Positions 25,855 through 35,811 of a stretch of 64,000 bases of DNA are shown here, in pieces. The DNA is from JARRKC01 sp037388505. Its GTDB lineage: Bacteria; Acidobacteriota; UBA6911; RPQK01; JAPXNP01. How positions within the stretch are numbered: position 1 is the first letter of the stretch; each line of letters opens with the position of its first letter. The notes under the pieces are model-generated. The model worked only from the letters and a program-made list of their open reading frames with translations. It did not search any database and had not been told where the DNA came from. Made by a program: the position numbers and the translations under genes. Location: positions 92,491 through 156,490 of the forward strand of contig JARRKC010000002.1 in assembly GCA_037388505.1 (NCBI GenBank), in the 5' to 3' direction.

Positions 25855-26564
25855 GCTCGGGGCTCTCCGTCCTGGAGGTCATCGGTCTGCACTTCCCACC
25901 GGGGAACGGGTCCAGTCAGGCGCGGACAAGGCTCTCCGTCGGGCAGCCTGCACGAGACGGCATCGATGGGCACCGAAGGTTCGAAAGACTGGATCAGACG
26001 AGCCACCTCGCAAAGGGGCAAGCCGACGATATTGTTGTAGCAACCGGACCATTCGGCGATCAGTCTCGCCCCCTGCCCCTGGATGGCGTAGGAGCCTGCC
26101 TTGTCCAGGGGTTCGCCGCCTGCGGCATATTCCCGGGCCTCCTTCCGACTGAAGTTGCGCATGACGACTTCGGAGACGACCACGCTGGCGACGGCACGTC
26201 GATGGCCGGTGTCCCTGACGCAGACCGCGGTCATGACCCGGTGTCGGTGGCCGGCCAGACGCATCAGCATGGCGGTAGCGTCATCCGGTCCGGACGGCTT
26301 GCCGAGAACCTGACCTTCGAACTCGATGACCGTATCGGCCGCCAACACGAGTCCAGGCATGGAGCCGTTGTTCGAGTTGCCTACGTCGCAGGCACGGGCC
26401 TTCATTTGCGCGAGACGCAGAACCGTTTCCTCAGGCCGAGCGCCGAACTCCTCGTCTTCCTCGATGTGGCTGGGTAAGACCTCGAAAGCGAGGCCAAGCC
26501 GCCTCAACAGCTTCGCGCGACGAGGTGAAGCCGATGCCAGGATCAGTTTGATGTTTCCGGCCAT
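25851..26564 (-). CDS. maf: Maf-family nucleoside triphosphate pyrophosphatase
   Basis: A 237-residue Maf protein, which hydrolyses non-canonical or modified nucleoside triphosphates (dTTP/UTP or m7GTP) and limits septation in some bacteria. Signatures are LILASASPRRAKLLRRLG at the N-terminus, LAADTVIEFEGQVLGKP and DKAGSYAIQGQGA. It is longer than most Mafs because of a C-terminal extension of about 35 residues (after GLPLCEVARLIQ) with no clear function. First gene of the operon. Confidence 0.92.
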   Translation of the reverse strand: MAGNIKLILASASPRRAKLLRRLGLAFEVLPSHIEEDEEFGARPEETVLRLAQMKARACDVGNSNNGSMPGLVLAADTVIEFEGQVLGKPSGPDDATAMLMRLAGHRHRVMTAVCVRDTGHRRAVASVVVSEVVMRNFSRKEAREYAAGGEPLDKAGSYAIQGQGARLIAEWSGCYNNIVGLPLCEVARLIQSFEPSVPIDAVSCRLPDGEPCPRLTGPVPRWEVQTDDLQDGEPRA

Positions 26565-26640
26565 AGATCAGTGGATCAGTTTAACCGATACCACAGCGAT
26601 GCGTGCTGTCAGAGCCTGTTGCTAGTTTCCTGATGTAACC

Positions 26641-29600
26641 ATGTCGCTTCGGATCCTTCGTGCACCTTCTTTTCGGACGCTCCTCGACCATCTCATGACG
26701 GATCTGGAAGCGAGCTGCCGCAGGGATCCCTTCTCTCCTCGCTGGGTCGCCACGCCCACTTCGACGCTGGCCGCCGATCTGCGCATCCGGCTCGCAGAGA
26801 GGGCCGGAGATTCGGTTCTCTCGTCGGTCCGTGTGCTCCCGCTGACCCGGCTGGTCCAACGTCTGATCTCTCGCTGGTCGGGCGAGGCGCCTGTGGCGCG
26901 GAGCACTCTGCTCGACCTCCTCACCCACGAGCTGGTCGGCCGGCTCGACTCAGGATCGGCGCTGGGCACGTTGAACCAGATCGATGGCGGATTCTCGCTT
27001 CTGACGCCGGTCTTTCAGGATCTTGCGGATGCGGGCATGACCTCGGATCAGTGTCGCCTGTTGTTGGAGGCCGTCGAAACCAGATCTCTCAGTGCCATGG
27101 CGCGCGGAGTGATGGAGTTCTTCGGAACTTGGGCGGAAACGGTAGAGGCCTTGGGCGTCGCCTGGCAGCCGTTGCTTCACGGGCGCCTCAATGACTGGCT
27201 CTCCGAGGTGCCCGCGGATTGGCTGCTTCGTGTCCTGTCGGCTGAGACCGGCCAGGAAGTCGAGATCTTCGTTTACGGCTTCTACGATTTCACCGATCTC
27301 AACCTGGGAACTCTCGGAGCGCTGTCGCGGCTGACCCCAGTGGAACTGCTACTGCCGGGCGCTCAGGCACAGGCGAATGGACGGAGTTGCCCGGTCTTTG
27401 ACTTTGCCGACGAAGTTCTTGCTGAAATCCTGGTCCGCAACCCCGCTGCGACGGTCGAGGTGCTGACGTCCAGTGAGCCGTCCACTCGATATTTTCTCGA
27501 GACCTTCCCCGACGGGAGGATCGGCGAGCGACCGGAATTCCTGACCTGTCGAAGATCCTCCGGAATCGATGCCGAAGCCCTGGCCGCCGCCGTCCAGACC
27601 CAGACCTGGCTGGACGCCGAGCCGGATCTGCGGTTGCAGGACATTCTTGTCCTGGCTCCGGATGCTGAGCGTTACCACATGGCCCTCGAAAGAGTCTTCC
27701 GGGATTTCGGCATACCGCTGACGACACTCGACCTGGAGTCGGAGCAGAATCTCGAACGTCGCCCGATTCAGTACCTGGAGCGCCTCCACCGCGAACGTGC
27801 CTCGAGCGAACGGGTGTTGTCCTACTTGCGGGATTTTCCCGCGGTGGGCGAGCGAAAAGGAATTGAGCTGGATGGATTCGAAGGGAAGGTGAGGGCATTG
27901 AGGCTGTTCGGAGGGGCAGCCTGGGCGTGGCTTGATCAGCGGCTCGATGACGAGCCGGAGAGCGTCGAAGCGATATCCGGGACGTTCGTGGAAAACGAGC
28001 GCAGGTTGATCAAAGAAGTCCGGGATCTGTGGGTCGATCCTACCGGGTCCGCGGACGTGATGTCCGCAACGGACGCACTCGAGTGGGCCGAGCGTTTGCG
28101 GAGCTGGCTGCCCGATCCGACTCTCCTCGATTCATCGATTGAGGACATTCGAGACTTTGCAGAACTCTTGCCGGGCGCGGTTGTCAGCAGAAGATCACTC
28201 TTCGCAATGTTTCTCGAAGGCGCCGCGCAGCGATCGGGTTCGGGTTCTCCGGCTCAGGCGGGCGTGAGGCTGATCTCGCTGATGCGGGCCCGTGGCTTGG
28301 TTGCCCGAAAGGTAGTTCTGCTGGGCATGTCGGCCAACCTGTTTCCACAAGCCTTCGGGGATGAGCCGCTGCTCTCCGAAGCCGACAGGATCGCAGTGTT
28401 TCAGGCTGCAGCGGCACTGGGTCACCGGTTTCCGGCCAAGTCGCAGGTGCTCCCCGAGATGACCTTGCTCTTCTTCCTCGTGAACAGTGGCTGCGACTCC
28501 TTGCACTGGGTGATTCCGGAGAGCGACGAAAACGGCAAGGCCGTGGCGCCCAGCCCATGGCTTTCTCGCTATTTGAATGCGTGGGCCAGAAATGGAGGAC
28601 CGGCTGCAGGATCGGAACCCGCTGCTGCTGAATCCCGGATTCCCCGAAGTCCTCTCGAACAAGCCGCGTGGCTGCTGCAACTGGATCCGGTCCGTGGCGG
28701 GTTCCTTCCACCCGGCTACGGGGCATGCCTGCACTCGCCTCTTGCACGCCTCAGTCTGGATGAGGAGTATGACTATCTCGTTGCTTCGCTGCGGAGGAAG
28801 GAGGAGGACGCTTGGAACGGTTCGATTCCAACGGCCACGCTGGATCAGCTTTCTTCGAAGGAGCGCTTCAGCGTAAGCGAACTGGAGCTGCTGGCGAAAT
28901 GTCCGTTCCGGTTCTGGGCATCCGCCCTGGCCGGAATCGGGGGCGTCGAACCTCTGGTCTGGGAGGGAGAGCTGTCCGCGCTGGATCGTGGTCAATTGGT
29001 TCACCATTGCCTCGATTGGCTGGTTCGGACCTGCCTGGAAACCGGAATGGGGCTCGATCGGATGCCCGAGCTCATGGAAGGGGCCGTTCGGGAGGGCGGA
29101 TTCCTCGACTCGGAGGTTCGGGGACTGCTTCTGTTTCTGCCGCCGGTGTTCAGGAGAAGCGCCCTGAGGGAAATAGAGGCCCTGGTCCAAGCGTACCTTC
29201 GTTCAGTCTCCGGACGGGTCGGAGCTGATTTTGCGCCCTTGCGATCCGAAGTCAAGATCCGTCGCTCTTTTCCGGGGGCCGAAGACCGTCTCGTGTCGGG
29301 GACCCTCGACCGAATCGATCGACGAGAAGGGCAAGTCTGGATCGTCGACTACAAGACGGCGAAGTCGCCGTTTTCTGGCCGGGCCGAAAAATCTCCGCTC
29401 CTGAAGATCGGCTTCATTGCTCAGCCGATCCTGTACCCCTGGTTGTGCGAGAGCCTGGAGGGTGATTGGCGGCCATCCGGCTTCTCGTTCATCTACCTGC
29501 GCGAGGATCCACCTCGGGAAGTAGAGTTGCGAGAGCTTCCGGCAGCAGGGGAATTCCTTTCGCAGCTGAAGGCCTTTCTCGAGCAGGGCATCTATCCCCT

Positions 29601-29790
29601 TCTTTCTTCGCGGGCGTACGAGGTTGTGGGGCTGAAGAATGCGGTTCCCTGCAGCGGTTGTGAGTTGGCTTCTCTGTGTCGCCGGTTCGACAGAGGCGCC
29701 GAAATGCGCGGTGTTCGGCTGCTTGCGAAGGCTGCCCCCACCCGTTACGAAACGTTGCGAGCCGTCGGAGGTGAGTGTGTCGCTGAGTGA
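26641..29790 (+). CDS. AddB-like PD-(D/E)XK nuclease with Fe-S site
   Basis: A 1049-residue partner of an AddAB-type helicase-nuclease that processes double-strand breaks for RecA. The N-terminal helicase-like half lacks an intact Walker A. The C-terminal half has the RecB-type nuclease with KCPFRFW (about residue 752), SGTLDRIDR and WIVDYKTAKS (about 900). Four cysteines (the one in KCPFRFW plus C-SGC-ELASLC near 1004) match the Fe-S staple of AddB nucleases. It overlaps the addA-like start by 14 bp. Assignment to AddB rather than another RecB-family nuclease rests on this pairing and on the cysteines. Confidence 0.85.
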   Translation: MSLRILRAPSFRTLLDHLMTDLEASCRRDPFSPRWVATPTSTLAADLRIRLAERAGDSVLSSVRVLPLTRLVQRLISRWSGEAPVARSTLLDLLTHELVGRLDSGSALGTLNQIDGGFSLLTPVFQDLADAGMTSDQCRLLLEAVETRSLSAMARGVMEFFGTWAETVEALGVAWQPLLHGRLNDWLSEVPADWLLRVLSAETGQEVEIFVYGFYDFTDLNLGTLGALSRLTPVELLLPGAQAQANGRSCPVFDFADEVLAEILVRNPAATVEVLTSSEPSTRYFLETFPDGRIGERPEFLTCRRSSGIDAEALAAAVQTQTWLDAEPDLRLQDILVLAPDAERYHMALERVFRDFGIPLTTLDLESEQNLERRPIQYLERLHRERASSERVLSYLRDFPAVGERKGIELDGFEGKVRALRLFGGAAWAWLDQRLDDEPESVEAISGTFVENERRLIKEVRDLWVDPTGSADVMSATDALEWAERLRSWLPDPTLLDSSIEDIRDFAELLPGAVVSRRSLFAMFLEGAAQRSGSGSPAQAGVRLISLMRARGLVARKVVLLGMSANLFPQAFGDEPLLSEADRIAVFQAAAALGHRFPAKSQVLPEMTLLFFLVNSGCDSLHWVIPESDENGKAVAPSPWLSRYLNAWARNGGPAAGSEPAAAESRIPRSPLEQAAWLLQLDPVRGGFLPPGYGACLHSPLARLSLDEEYDYLVASLRRKEEDAWNGSIPTATLDQLSSKERFSVSELELLAKCPFRFWASALAGIGGVEPLVWEGELSALDRGQLVHHCLDWLVRTCLETGMGLDRMPELMEGAVREGGFLDSEVRGLLLFLPPVFRRSALREIEALVQAYLRSVSGRVGADFAPLRSEVKIRRSFPGAEDRLVSGTLDRIDRREGQVWIVDYKTAKSPFSGRAEKSPLLKIGFIAQPILYPWLCESLEGDWRPSGFSFIYLREDPPREVELRELPAAGEFLSQLKAFLEQGIYPLLSSRAYEVVGLKNAVPCSGCELASLCRRFDRGAEMRGVRLLAKAAPTRYETLRAVGGECVAE

Positions 29791-30469
29791 CCAGGAAGAT
29801 CGCCGCGCCGCTGTCTTTTCGGAGGATCATGCCTTCGTCTGGGCCAGCGCCGGCACCGGGAAGACGCACACTCTGACGTTGCGGGCTCTGGTGCTGGTCT
29901 GGCGCTTCGGAGGACCGGGGATTTTCGCTTCCGATCGAGGAAACCGGTTACGCTCGGCTCGAGAGGCCGTCCGTCGGGTCGTTCTGACGACCTTCACCCG
30001 CAAGGCGGCTGCAGAGATGCAGACGCGTTTGTACCGGTACCTTGATCTCTTTGTTGAAAGTGAGAGTCTGCAGCAAGTCTGCCAGGACCCTCTGGTACGT
30101 GAGGATCGCCTCTTTGCCGAAGTGGCAGAGTTCTTCCTGGAATCTGTTCCCGGGCGATCATTCGAGAGGCTGCACCGGGGAGCCGAGGCCTTGTCGGAGG
30201 TGGCCTCCGAACTCCAAATCTCGACGTTGCACAGTTTTGCCGCCGGACTCTTGAGCCGGCATCCGGTGGAAGCCGGACTGCCACCGGGCTGCCGCTTTGC
30301 GGGGGAGGACGAGGATCAGCCCGCCGAACTGGAAGAGCAGCTGCTGGAGAGGTGGTGGCAGACCGCAGCGCTCCAGGATGTCCCGAGAGAGTCCGTCTCG
30401 AGTGCCCAGCCGACAGAGACGAAACCGCTGAACTGCTCAGGGCCCTGGGCATGCTGGCCGACCTTCTGA
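29777..30469 (+). pseudogene. AddA/UvrD-like helicase, 5' part (frameshifted)
   Basis: N-terminal part of the AddA-type helicase. A GTG at 29777 sits five bases after GGAGG (29767-29771) inside the end of the addB-like gene. Walker A is WASAGTGKTHTL (about residue 22), followed by the helicase motif TTFTRKAAAEMQTRL and ISTLHSFAAGLL. After about residue 205 the frame runs into 25 codons of unlike sequence and stops at 30469. The family sequence goes on in another frame from about 30390. Either a real mutation or an assembly/sequencing error has split the gene; no classic slippery heptamer was found at the junction. Confidence 0.82.
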
Positions 30470-33045
30470 GGACACTCTCAGGGTCGAAGCTGCAACGCAC
30501 AGGAGACGAACTACAGACCCTGTTGGGCTTGGGAAGCCCCGCAAGTTGGGCTGATCTGTGCCGATTCCTGATGAGCAACGAGGCCTATCTGTTCCACTCA
30601 CGGGGCAAGGGGCTCGAAACGGCAGTCAGCGGCCTGCCCGCAGAAGTCTTGAAATACCTGGACGACTTCGACACCGCATATGGCGTGATATTGAGGAACG
30701 TCCTCGGGACCGAGAAGGTCGGCGCATGGAAAGTATGGCGGCGTCTTCTGGGGCGCTTTCTCCAATGGGCTGAGAAGGCGGGAATCCGAGAGTTGGGGCT
30801 GCTGACTTTCGACGATATGATCCGACTTTCCGTGCGCCTCCTGGAGGACAACCCGGTTGTGCGCAGGATGGAGCGGGAGAGACTGGGTGCCCTGCTGGTC
30901 GATGAATTCCAGGATACGGATCCGCTGCAGCTCGATCTGCTTCGTCTCCTGCTGATGAACTCCGAGGATTCTCCTCATGAGGTCCTCGGTTTTTTCGTCG
31001 GCGACGACAAGCAATCGATCTATCGATTCCGTGGAGCCGACGTCGATGCCGTGGTCGGATTCTGTCGTCGATATGAAGAACTGATCCGCTGCCGACGTCC
31101 CCGCCATGAGTTTCGGCTTCGGACAAGCTTTCGAAGCGATCCGCGAATCCTTGATTTCGTGAATGCATTCTTTGATGAGCCCTTGGAACTGGCAAGCGGG
31201 GAAGCGCTGCTCCAGCCCTTCAGGGAGAGAAGCGCCGACCTGCCCGACTGGTTCGTATTGGAGGGAACGGGCTCGAAAGCCGGTATGAACGCCGCCGAGG
31301 CACGCGAGGCCGCGGCGCGGGCCGTTCTTCAGATCATACGCCAGCACGTTCAGGGGGGGCGCTCCTACCGCGATTTTGTGGTTTTGACCAGGGACGGCTG
31401 GGAGTTGAATGCCCTGCTGCCCGTCCTGAATCAGGCCGGGATCCCGGTCGTCTCTCTGGGGGCGAAGACGTTCTTCCGACAGCCCGAGGTGCTCGACGCC
31501 CTGAATCTCCTCATCGCTCTGCACCACCCCAACGACCTCCTGGCGACAGCAGCGGTCTTGCGGAGCCCTCTGGTCTTGCTCGAGGATCGAACGGTCGATC
31601 GTCTCGTCCGGCAGTTCGGGGCAGCGAATGTCTTTTTCGGTGACCGGGACCTGCCCGAGGACATCCCGGCCGTGCCGAGGCGCCGAATCGAACGATTGCG
31701 CGAGTTGGCGCGAAACAGGATGAAGACGGACCTGACGGATTGGTTGGCCGAGATCCGCCGGCTGATACCGGTGTTTGCGTATCTCGACTCGAAGGACTAC
31801 GAAGGCAGGGCAATGGCCCGGATCGATCACGTCCTTGCAGGATACCGCCGGGAGTGTCTGGATGGCGGCTCCACACCCCTCTCCTGGCTCTGGGCGCAAC
31901 GCCGGCGTGCCGACCGGGCGGACGCGTGGGACTCGCAGTTGGGCGAAGATGTCGCCTTGGCGGACGAAACGATCGATGCCGTGAGGGTCATGACGATCCA
32001 CAAGGCCAAGGGTCTCGAAGGTCGAGTGGTGATCGTCTTCGACTGGGGAGGTCTGTTGCAGTCCTGTTTTGCCGGTCGGCGGGGACGTGGCGGCGGCGGC
32101 GCGTATCTGGAGCAGACGGATCCGGACGGTCGCTTGATTCGGGAACTGAGGCTCCCCTGGGGGTCGATCGAGATCCGAACGCCAGCGTATTGCCGAGCTG
32201 CGCGCCGGGAAACGGATCTCTCGCTTCAGGAAGCCCGTCGGCTCGCCTATGTCGCGGCGACACGGGCCCGCGATCGGCTGATTCTGCTCCACCCTCTCAA
32301 GAAGAACGCCGACTCGCTGGTGGAACACCTGGAAGCTGCTCACGCGGCGGGGCTGGTGACACGGGGCCAGCCCGAGGAAGACCAGCCCGAACTGCCGATC
32401 AACCCGCCGCTTCCGGTGACCTTCGACGAAGCGACCTACCGCCGAATCTGGCAGGGACGGTTGGCCGGATGCGCCTCCGTCGCGAAGAGACTCCTCGAGA
32501 CACCTACTGAGGCAATCACGCTCGAATCTCCCGAGACCGCCGGCCAACACAGCGAACACCTCCTAGGGACGGACTGGAGACCGAAGCGCGACTCGCTGAC
32601 GATCGGACGGTTGGTTCATGATTATCTCGAGAGAGCCGCCGATTTCAACGGTCTGGACTCGACGCTACTCGGAGAGATATCGAGCGAGTCGGGGCTGCGT
32701 CTGGAATCGGAGGCCGTCCAGGAAGCAGAGACAGTCCTACAGCGATTCTTCGCGGGGGCATTGGTGGATTCGTCCGGCAGGGCCCTCGTGGAGAGAGTAA
32801 GAAACGGGAGGATTCGCGGCCGGGAAGTTCCCGTTTATCTTCGGGAAGACGGAGGGTACTGGCACGGTGTAATCGATCTGGTGCTCGAGGAGAACGGAGG
32901 ACTCGTAGGAGTGGACTACAAGACGGGCCGCCCGGCCGATTCGCTGCCTGAGTCGTACCTCCAACAGCGAAGGATTTACACGGCAGCGCTGGAACGGCTG
33001 ACACGGGTTGGCGCGGTGACGTTCGAATTCTGGTGGCTAAGGTAG
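30352..33045 (+). pseudogene. AddA/UvrD-like helicase-nuclease, 3' part (frameshifted)
   Basis: Continuation of the AddA-type protein in the next frame. It contains Walker B LLVDEFQDTDPLQL, FFVGDDKQSIYRFRGAD (motif III/IV), VMTIHKAKGLEGRVVIVFDW (motif V), YVAATRARDRL (motif VI) and a C-terminal RecB-type nuclease with GVIDLVLEENGG and VGVDYKTG. The first roughly 12 codons of this frame overlap the other part and are not family sequence. If joined, the protein has about 1089 residues, normal for AddA. The presence of all motifs on both sides argues that the break is recent or artefactual. Confidence 0.85.
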
Positions 33046-33113
33046 GACAACCTTCCAGGTTATCTCGGTGCCCCGAACGAACGATTCCGAGTAGGCCATA
33101 CTTCAAGCTGATC

Positions 33114-33662
33114 CTACTCGCGCGCGTGCCTCCACATGATGTCCTCCTGCCCGGCCTCTTTGTTGATCGTGCGGGCCACGACGAAGAGCAAATCGGAAAG
33201 CCGATTCAGATATTTCAGGGACGCCGGATTGATGCCGTCCTGATGCGAGAGCGTCACCAGGCGTCGCTCGGCGCGCCGGCAGACCGTTCTCGCCAGATGA
33301 CAGACCGCGGCAGACTCAGTACCGCCCGGAAGGATGAACTCCTCGAGCGGGGAAAGCTTGGCGTTGAGGTCGTCGAGGAGATGCTCGAGTTCAGCGACCT
33401 GCTCATCAGTGATCGTCGTACTTCCGGGAATCGAAAGCTCACCGCCGAGATCGAACAGTGTGTGCTGGACGGTGCTCAGCGGCTCCTCCAGTTCCTCCGG
33501 CACGCCCTTTGCCCGGAGCAGACCAATGACGCAGTTCAGCTCGTCCACAGTGCCGTAGCTTTCCACCCGTCCACTGTCCTTGGGGACGCGGGTGGCGTTG
33601 CCCAATCCCGTAGTCCCCTGATCGCCGGTCCTCGTATAGATCTTCGATAGACGAAACCCCAT
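33114..33662 (-). CDS. Cob(I)yrinic acid a,c-diamide adenosyltransferase (PduO type)
   Basis: A 182-residue ATP:cobalamin adenosyltransferase that makes adenosylcobalamin. The ATP-binding N-terminus is IYTRTGDQGTTGLGN, with VESYGTVDELNC, and the catalytic/cobalamin-contact block CRRAERRLVTL plus LKYLNRLSDLLFVVAR. The length is typical. No B12-dependent mutase or cobalamin synthesis gene is nearby. It follows the DinB-like gene by 33 bp on the same strand. Confidence 0.94.
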   Translation of the reverse strand: MGFRLSKIYTRTGDQGTTGLGNATRVPKDSGRVESYGTVDELNCVIGLLRAKGVPEELEEPLSTVQHTLFDLGGELSIPGSTTITDEQVAELEHLLDDLNAKLSPLEEFILPGGTESAAVCHLARTVCRRAERRLVTLSHQDGINPASLKYLNRLSDLLFVVARTINKEAGQEDIMWRHARE

Positions 33663-33695
33663 CGCACACCGCCTCTTCTGGATTTGATTGGCCTC

Positions 33696-34133
33696 CTACA
33701 CCAGCTTGTCGAGATGATGTTCCAGATGGCGGAGGTAGTCGTCGATAACGAATCTCAGAGTGACCGGTTCGTCTTTTCCGATGTTGCAGGGATTCTCGAG
33801 GATTTCCGGCGGCAGGTACTCGATCACCCGGGCCAGGTGAAGGTTGTACTGTGAGAACAGTTCGACGAGTCCCGGCCAGTCGGCGTCGTTGTAGCGCTGG
33901 GTTGCCACCCAGAGGTCCTGCTGGTAGGGAGGAAAATCTCCGGCAAGATTCAGGGCGCCGCGCACGATGCGCTGGTGATTGTTTGCGGCGGAATCGACCA
34001 GGTGACCCAGCATTTCCTGCTTCGACCAGCGGTTCGGTCCCGGCTTTGTCCGAGCCGCTTCGGGCGGAATCTTCAATAGAGCGGGCTTGGCTTCAGTGAC
34101 TCTCTGACGGATCTTTTCCGAAATGGTTTTCAT
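33696..34133 (-). CDS. DinB-like four-helix protein
   Basis: A 145-residue DinB/YfiT-type helical-bundle protein. The three metal-binding His of the fold can be placed at GHLVDSAANNH (two) and RHLEHHLDKL. Members are metal-dependent thiol transferases or uncharacterised stress proteins. The ATG at 34133 is preceded by CAGGAG, which decides the start over a longer frame upstream. Confidence 0.82.
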   Translation of the reverse strand: MKTISEKIRQRVTEAKPALLKIPPEAARTKPGPNRWSKQEMLGHLVDSAANNHQRIVRGALNLAGDFPPYQQDLWVATQRYNDADWPGLVELFSQYNLHLARVIEYLPPEILENPCNIGKDEPVTLRFVIDDYLRHLEHHLDKLV

Positions 34134-34276
34134 GGCTAACTCCTGACCGGCGCACGTGGAATCCTTCATGCGTCGTGGCTCCTTTGCCGAGGATGATACA
34201 CCGGATTGGACAAGCAAGGACGCGATTCTAGTCTTGCGGAATCCGTCCTGCTGACCGATGCTTGAGCCTGTCGAAG

Positions 34277-35698
34277 ATGGATACGCCAAGGCCGGAAAAT
34301 CAGCGTAGTCGTCTCGAACGGGCGTTGGCCCTCGTCACGGAGGTGCGCTCCGGAGAAGGGACGACCGCTCTCCTGATGACCCTGAACATCTTCCTGATTT
34401 TGGCGGCCTACTATCTCCTGAAGCCGCTTCGTGAAGGCTTCATGAGCCGCATCGAGGGTTGGCAGGAGATCGAAAGCTATATCTCGGCCATTACGGCTCT
34501 CCTGCTGATTCCGACCGTCAAGGCTTATGGGCGCGTGGCGAGCCGCTACGCTCGCCGAAAACTGATCAGTGTCGTCACGTCCTTCTTTGTCTCGAACCTG
34601 GTTGTCTTCTACTTTCTGCTGCACTTCGATGTGCCTTACTTCGGCATCCTCTACTACGTGTGGCTGGGCATCTTCAACAACATGGTGATCGCTCAGTTCT
34701 GGGCCTATGGCAACGACATCTATAACCCGGACCAGGGCAGGAGACTCTTTCCGATGATCCAGTTCGGCGGGTCGCTGGGAGCCATTCTGGGTCCCGCTGT
34801 GGCTTCGCGGGCGGCTCATCTCTCAGCTGCCACTCTGATGCTGTTGGCCGGTCTCATTCTGATGCTGTGCATCGGAATGACGAACTGGATCGATCTCCGC
34901 CCCCGTGCCCGACGCTCGGCCGGTGATGTCGTGAAAGCGAAAAGGCCTGTTGGCGGCGCCGGTGGATTCCAGCTGATTTGGAGACACCGATACCTTCTGT
35001 ATCTTGCTCTGTTGATCCTGGTTCTGAATTGGGTGAACAGCAACGGGGAGTACATCCTGAGGCGGATGGTTAGCGACGCAGCCGACAGTAGCGTCATCGC
35101 TCAGGGGTTGAGTCTGCAGACGCACCAGGGCGAGCTCGCCGGAGAAACGTTCATTCGATACTTCTACGCCGATTTTCAGTTCTGGCAGAACGCTCTGGTC
35201 TTGTTGATTCAGGCCTTGCTCGTCTCACGAATCCTCAAATACCTGGGCGTTGCGAGGTCTCTCTTCATCCCAGGGCTGCTGGCTGTACTCGGATACGGCT
35301 GCATGGCTTTTCTCCCGATTCTCATGATCGTCCGAACCGCCAAGATCGCCGAGAACGCCGACGACTACTCTCTCATGAACACACTGCGGGCCGCGCTCTA
35401 CCTGCCGACGACGCGAGAAATGAAGTACAAGGCCAAGCAGGCCATCGACACGTTCTTCGTTCGCGTGGGAGATGTCGCACACGCCGTGACAGTGGCAATC
35501 GCCGGCGTGTTGGCTTTGAGCGCTCAGGGGTTCGCCCAGTTGACGCTCTGCCTGGTGGCGGTCTGGCTCGGGCTGGCCTGGCTTCTCTCGCGCGAGCACG
35601 GCAAGCTTCTCTCCGGCCAGGAACGGGAAGCGGGTGCATTGGAGGTCGCGGACAGTCGAGCCGCAGCCTACGCGCGAGCCCCGCAGGCCGATGATTGA
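34277..35698 (+). CDS. Npt1/Npt2-family (ATP/ADP translocase-like) membrane carrier
   Basis: A 473-residue polytopic inner-membrane protein with about eleven hydrophobic helices. NIFLILAAYYLLKPLREGF, FWAYGNDIYNPDQGRRLFP and FGGSLGAILGP match the NTT-like (AAA, ATP:ADP antiporter) branch found in many free-living bacteria. Parasite members exchange ATP for ADP; free-living homologues have unknown substrates. The C-terminal domain after residue 430 is hydrophilic. I chose the ATG at 34277; a TTG at 34262 is possible. Confidence 0.82.
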   Translation: MDTPRPENQRSRLERALALVTEVRSGEGTTALLMTLNIFLILAAYYLLKPLREGFMSRIEGWQEIESYISAITALLLIPTVKAYGRVASRYARRKLISVVTSFFVSNLVVFYFLLHFDVPYFGILYYVWLGIFNNMVIAQFWAYGNDIYNPDQGRRLFPMIQFGGSLGAILGPAVASRAAHLSAATLMLLAGLILMLCIGMTNWIDLRPRARRSAGDVVKAKRPVGGAGGFQLIWRHRYLLYLALLILVLNWVNSNGEYILRRMVSDAADSSVIAQGLSLQTHQGELAGETFIRYFYADFQFWQNALVLLIQALLVSRILKYLGVARSLFIPGLLAVLGYGCMAFLPILMIVRTAKIAENADDYSLMNTLRAALYLPTTREMKYKAKQAIDTFFVRVGDVAHAVTVAIAGVLALSAQGFAQLTLCLVAVWLGLAWLLSREHGKLLSGQEREAGALEVADSRAAAYARAPQADD

Positions 35699-35737
35699 TC
35701 CCTCCTACTGATCGGGAAATCTCGCAAGGGCCCCCTT

Positions 35738-35751
35738 CGGGCTAAAGTCCG
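35738..35751 (+). repeat. Short hairpin CGGGCTAAAGTCCG (REP-like)
   Basis: A five-pair stem (one G-T) closed by a TAAA tetraloop, set in a CCCTTCGGGCTAAAGTCCGC context. Hairpins of the form CGGGCTAAAGCCCG recur in spacers of many soil bacteria; here a single copy lies between two genes on the same strand. Confidence 0.45.
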
Positions 35752-35811
35752 CTCCCCGAAGATCCGAAGCTTATGAGGAGTGTCGTGCCTGGACACGGAG
35801 AAGGAGGATCT

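Noticed and set aside
30352..30430. Programmed -1 frameshifting in addA
   Set aside because: No X-XXY-YYZ slippery heptamer or following stem was found in the overlap, so a mutation or sequence error is simpler.
30598..32559. A 653-codon minus-strand frame opposite the addA-like gene
   Set aside because: The plus strand carries all helicase motifs; the antisense frame has no recognisable domain.
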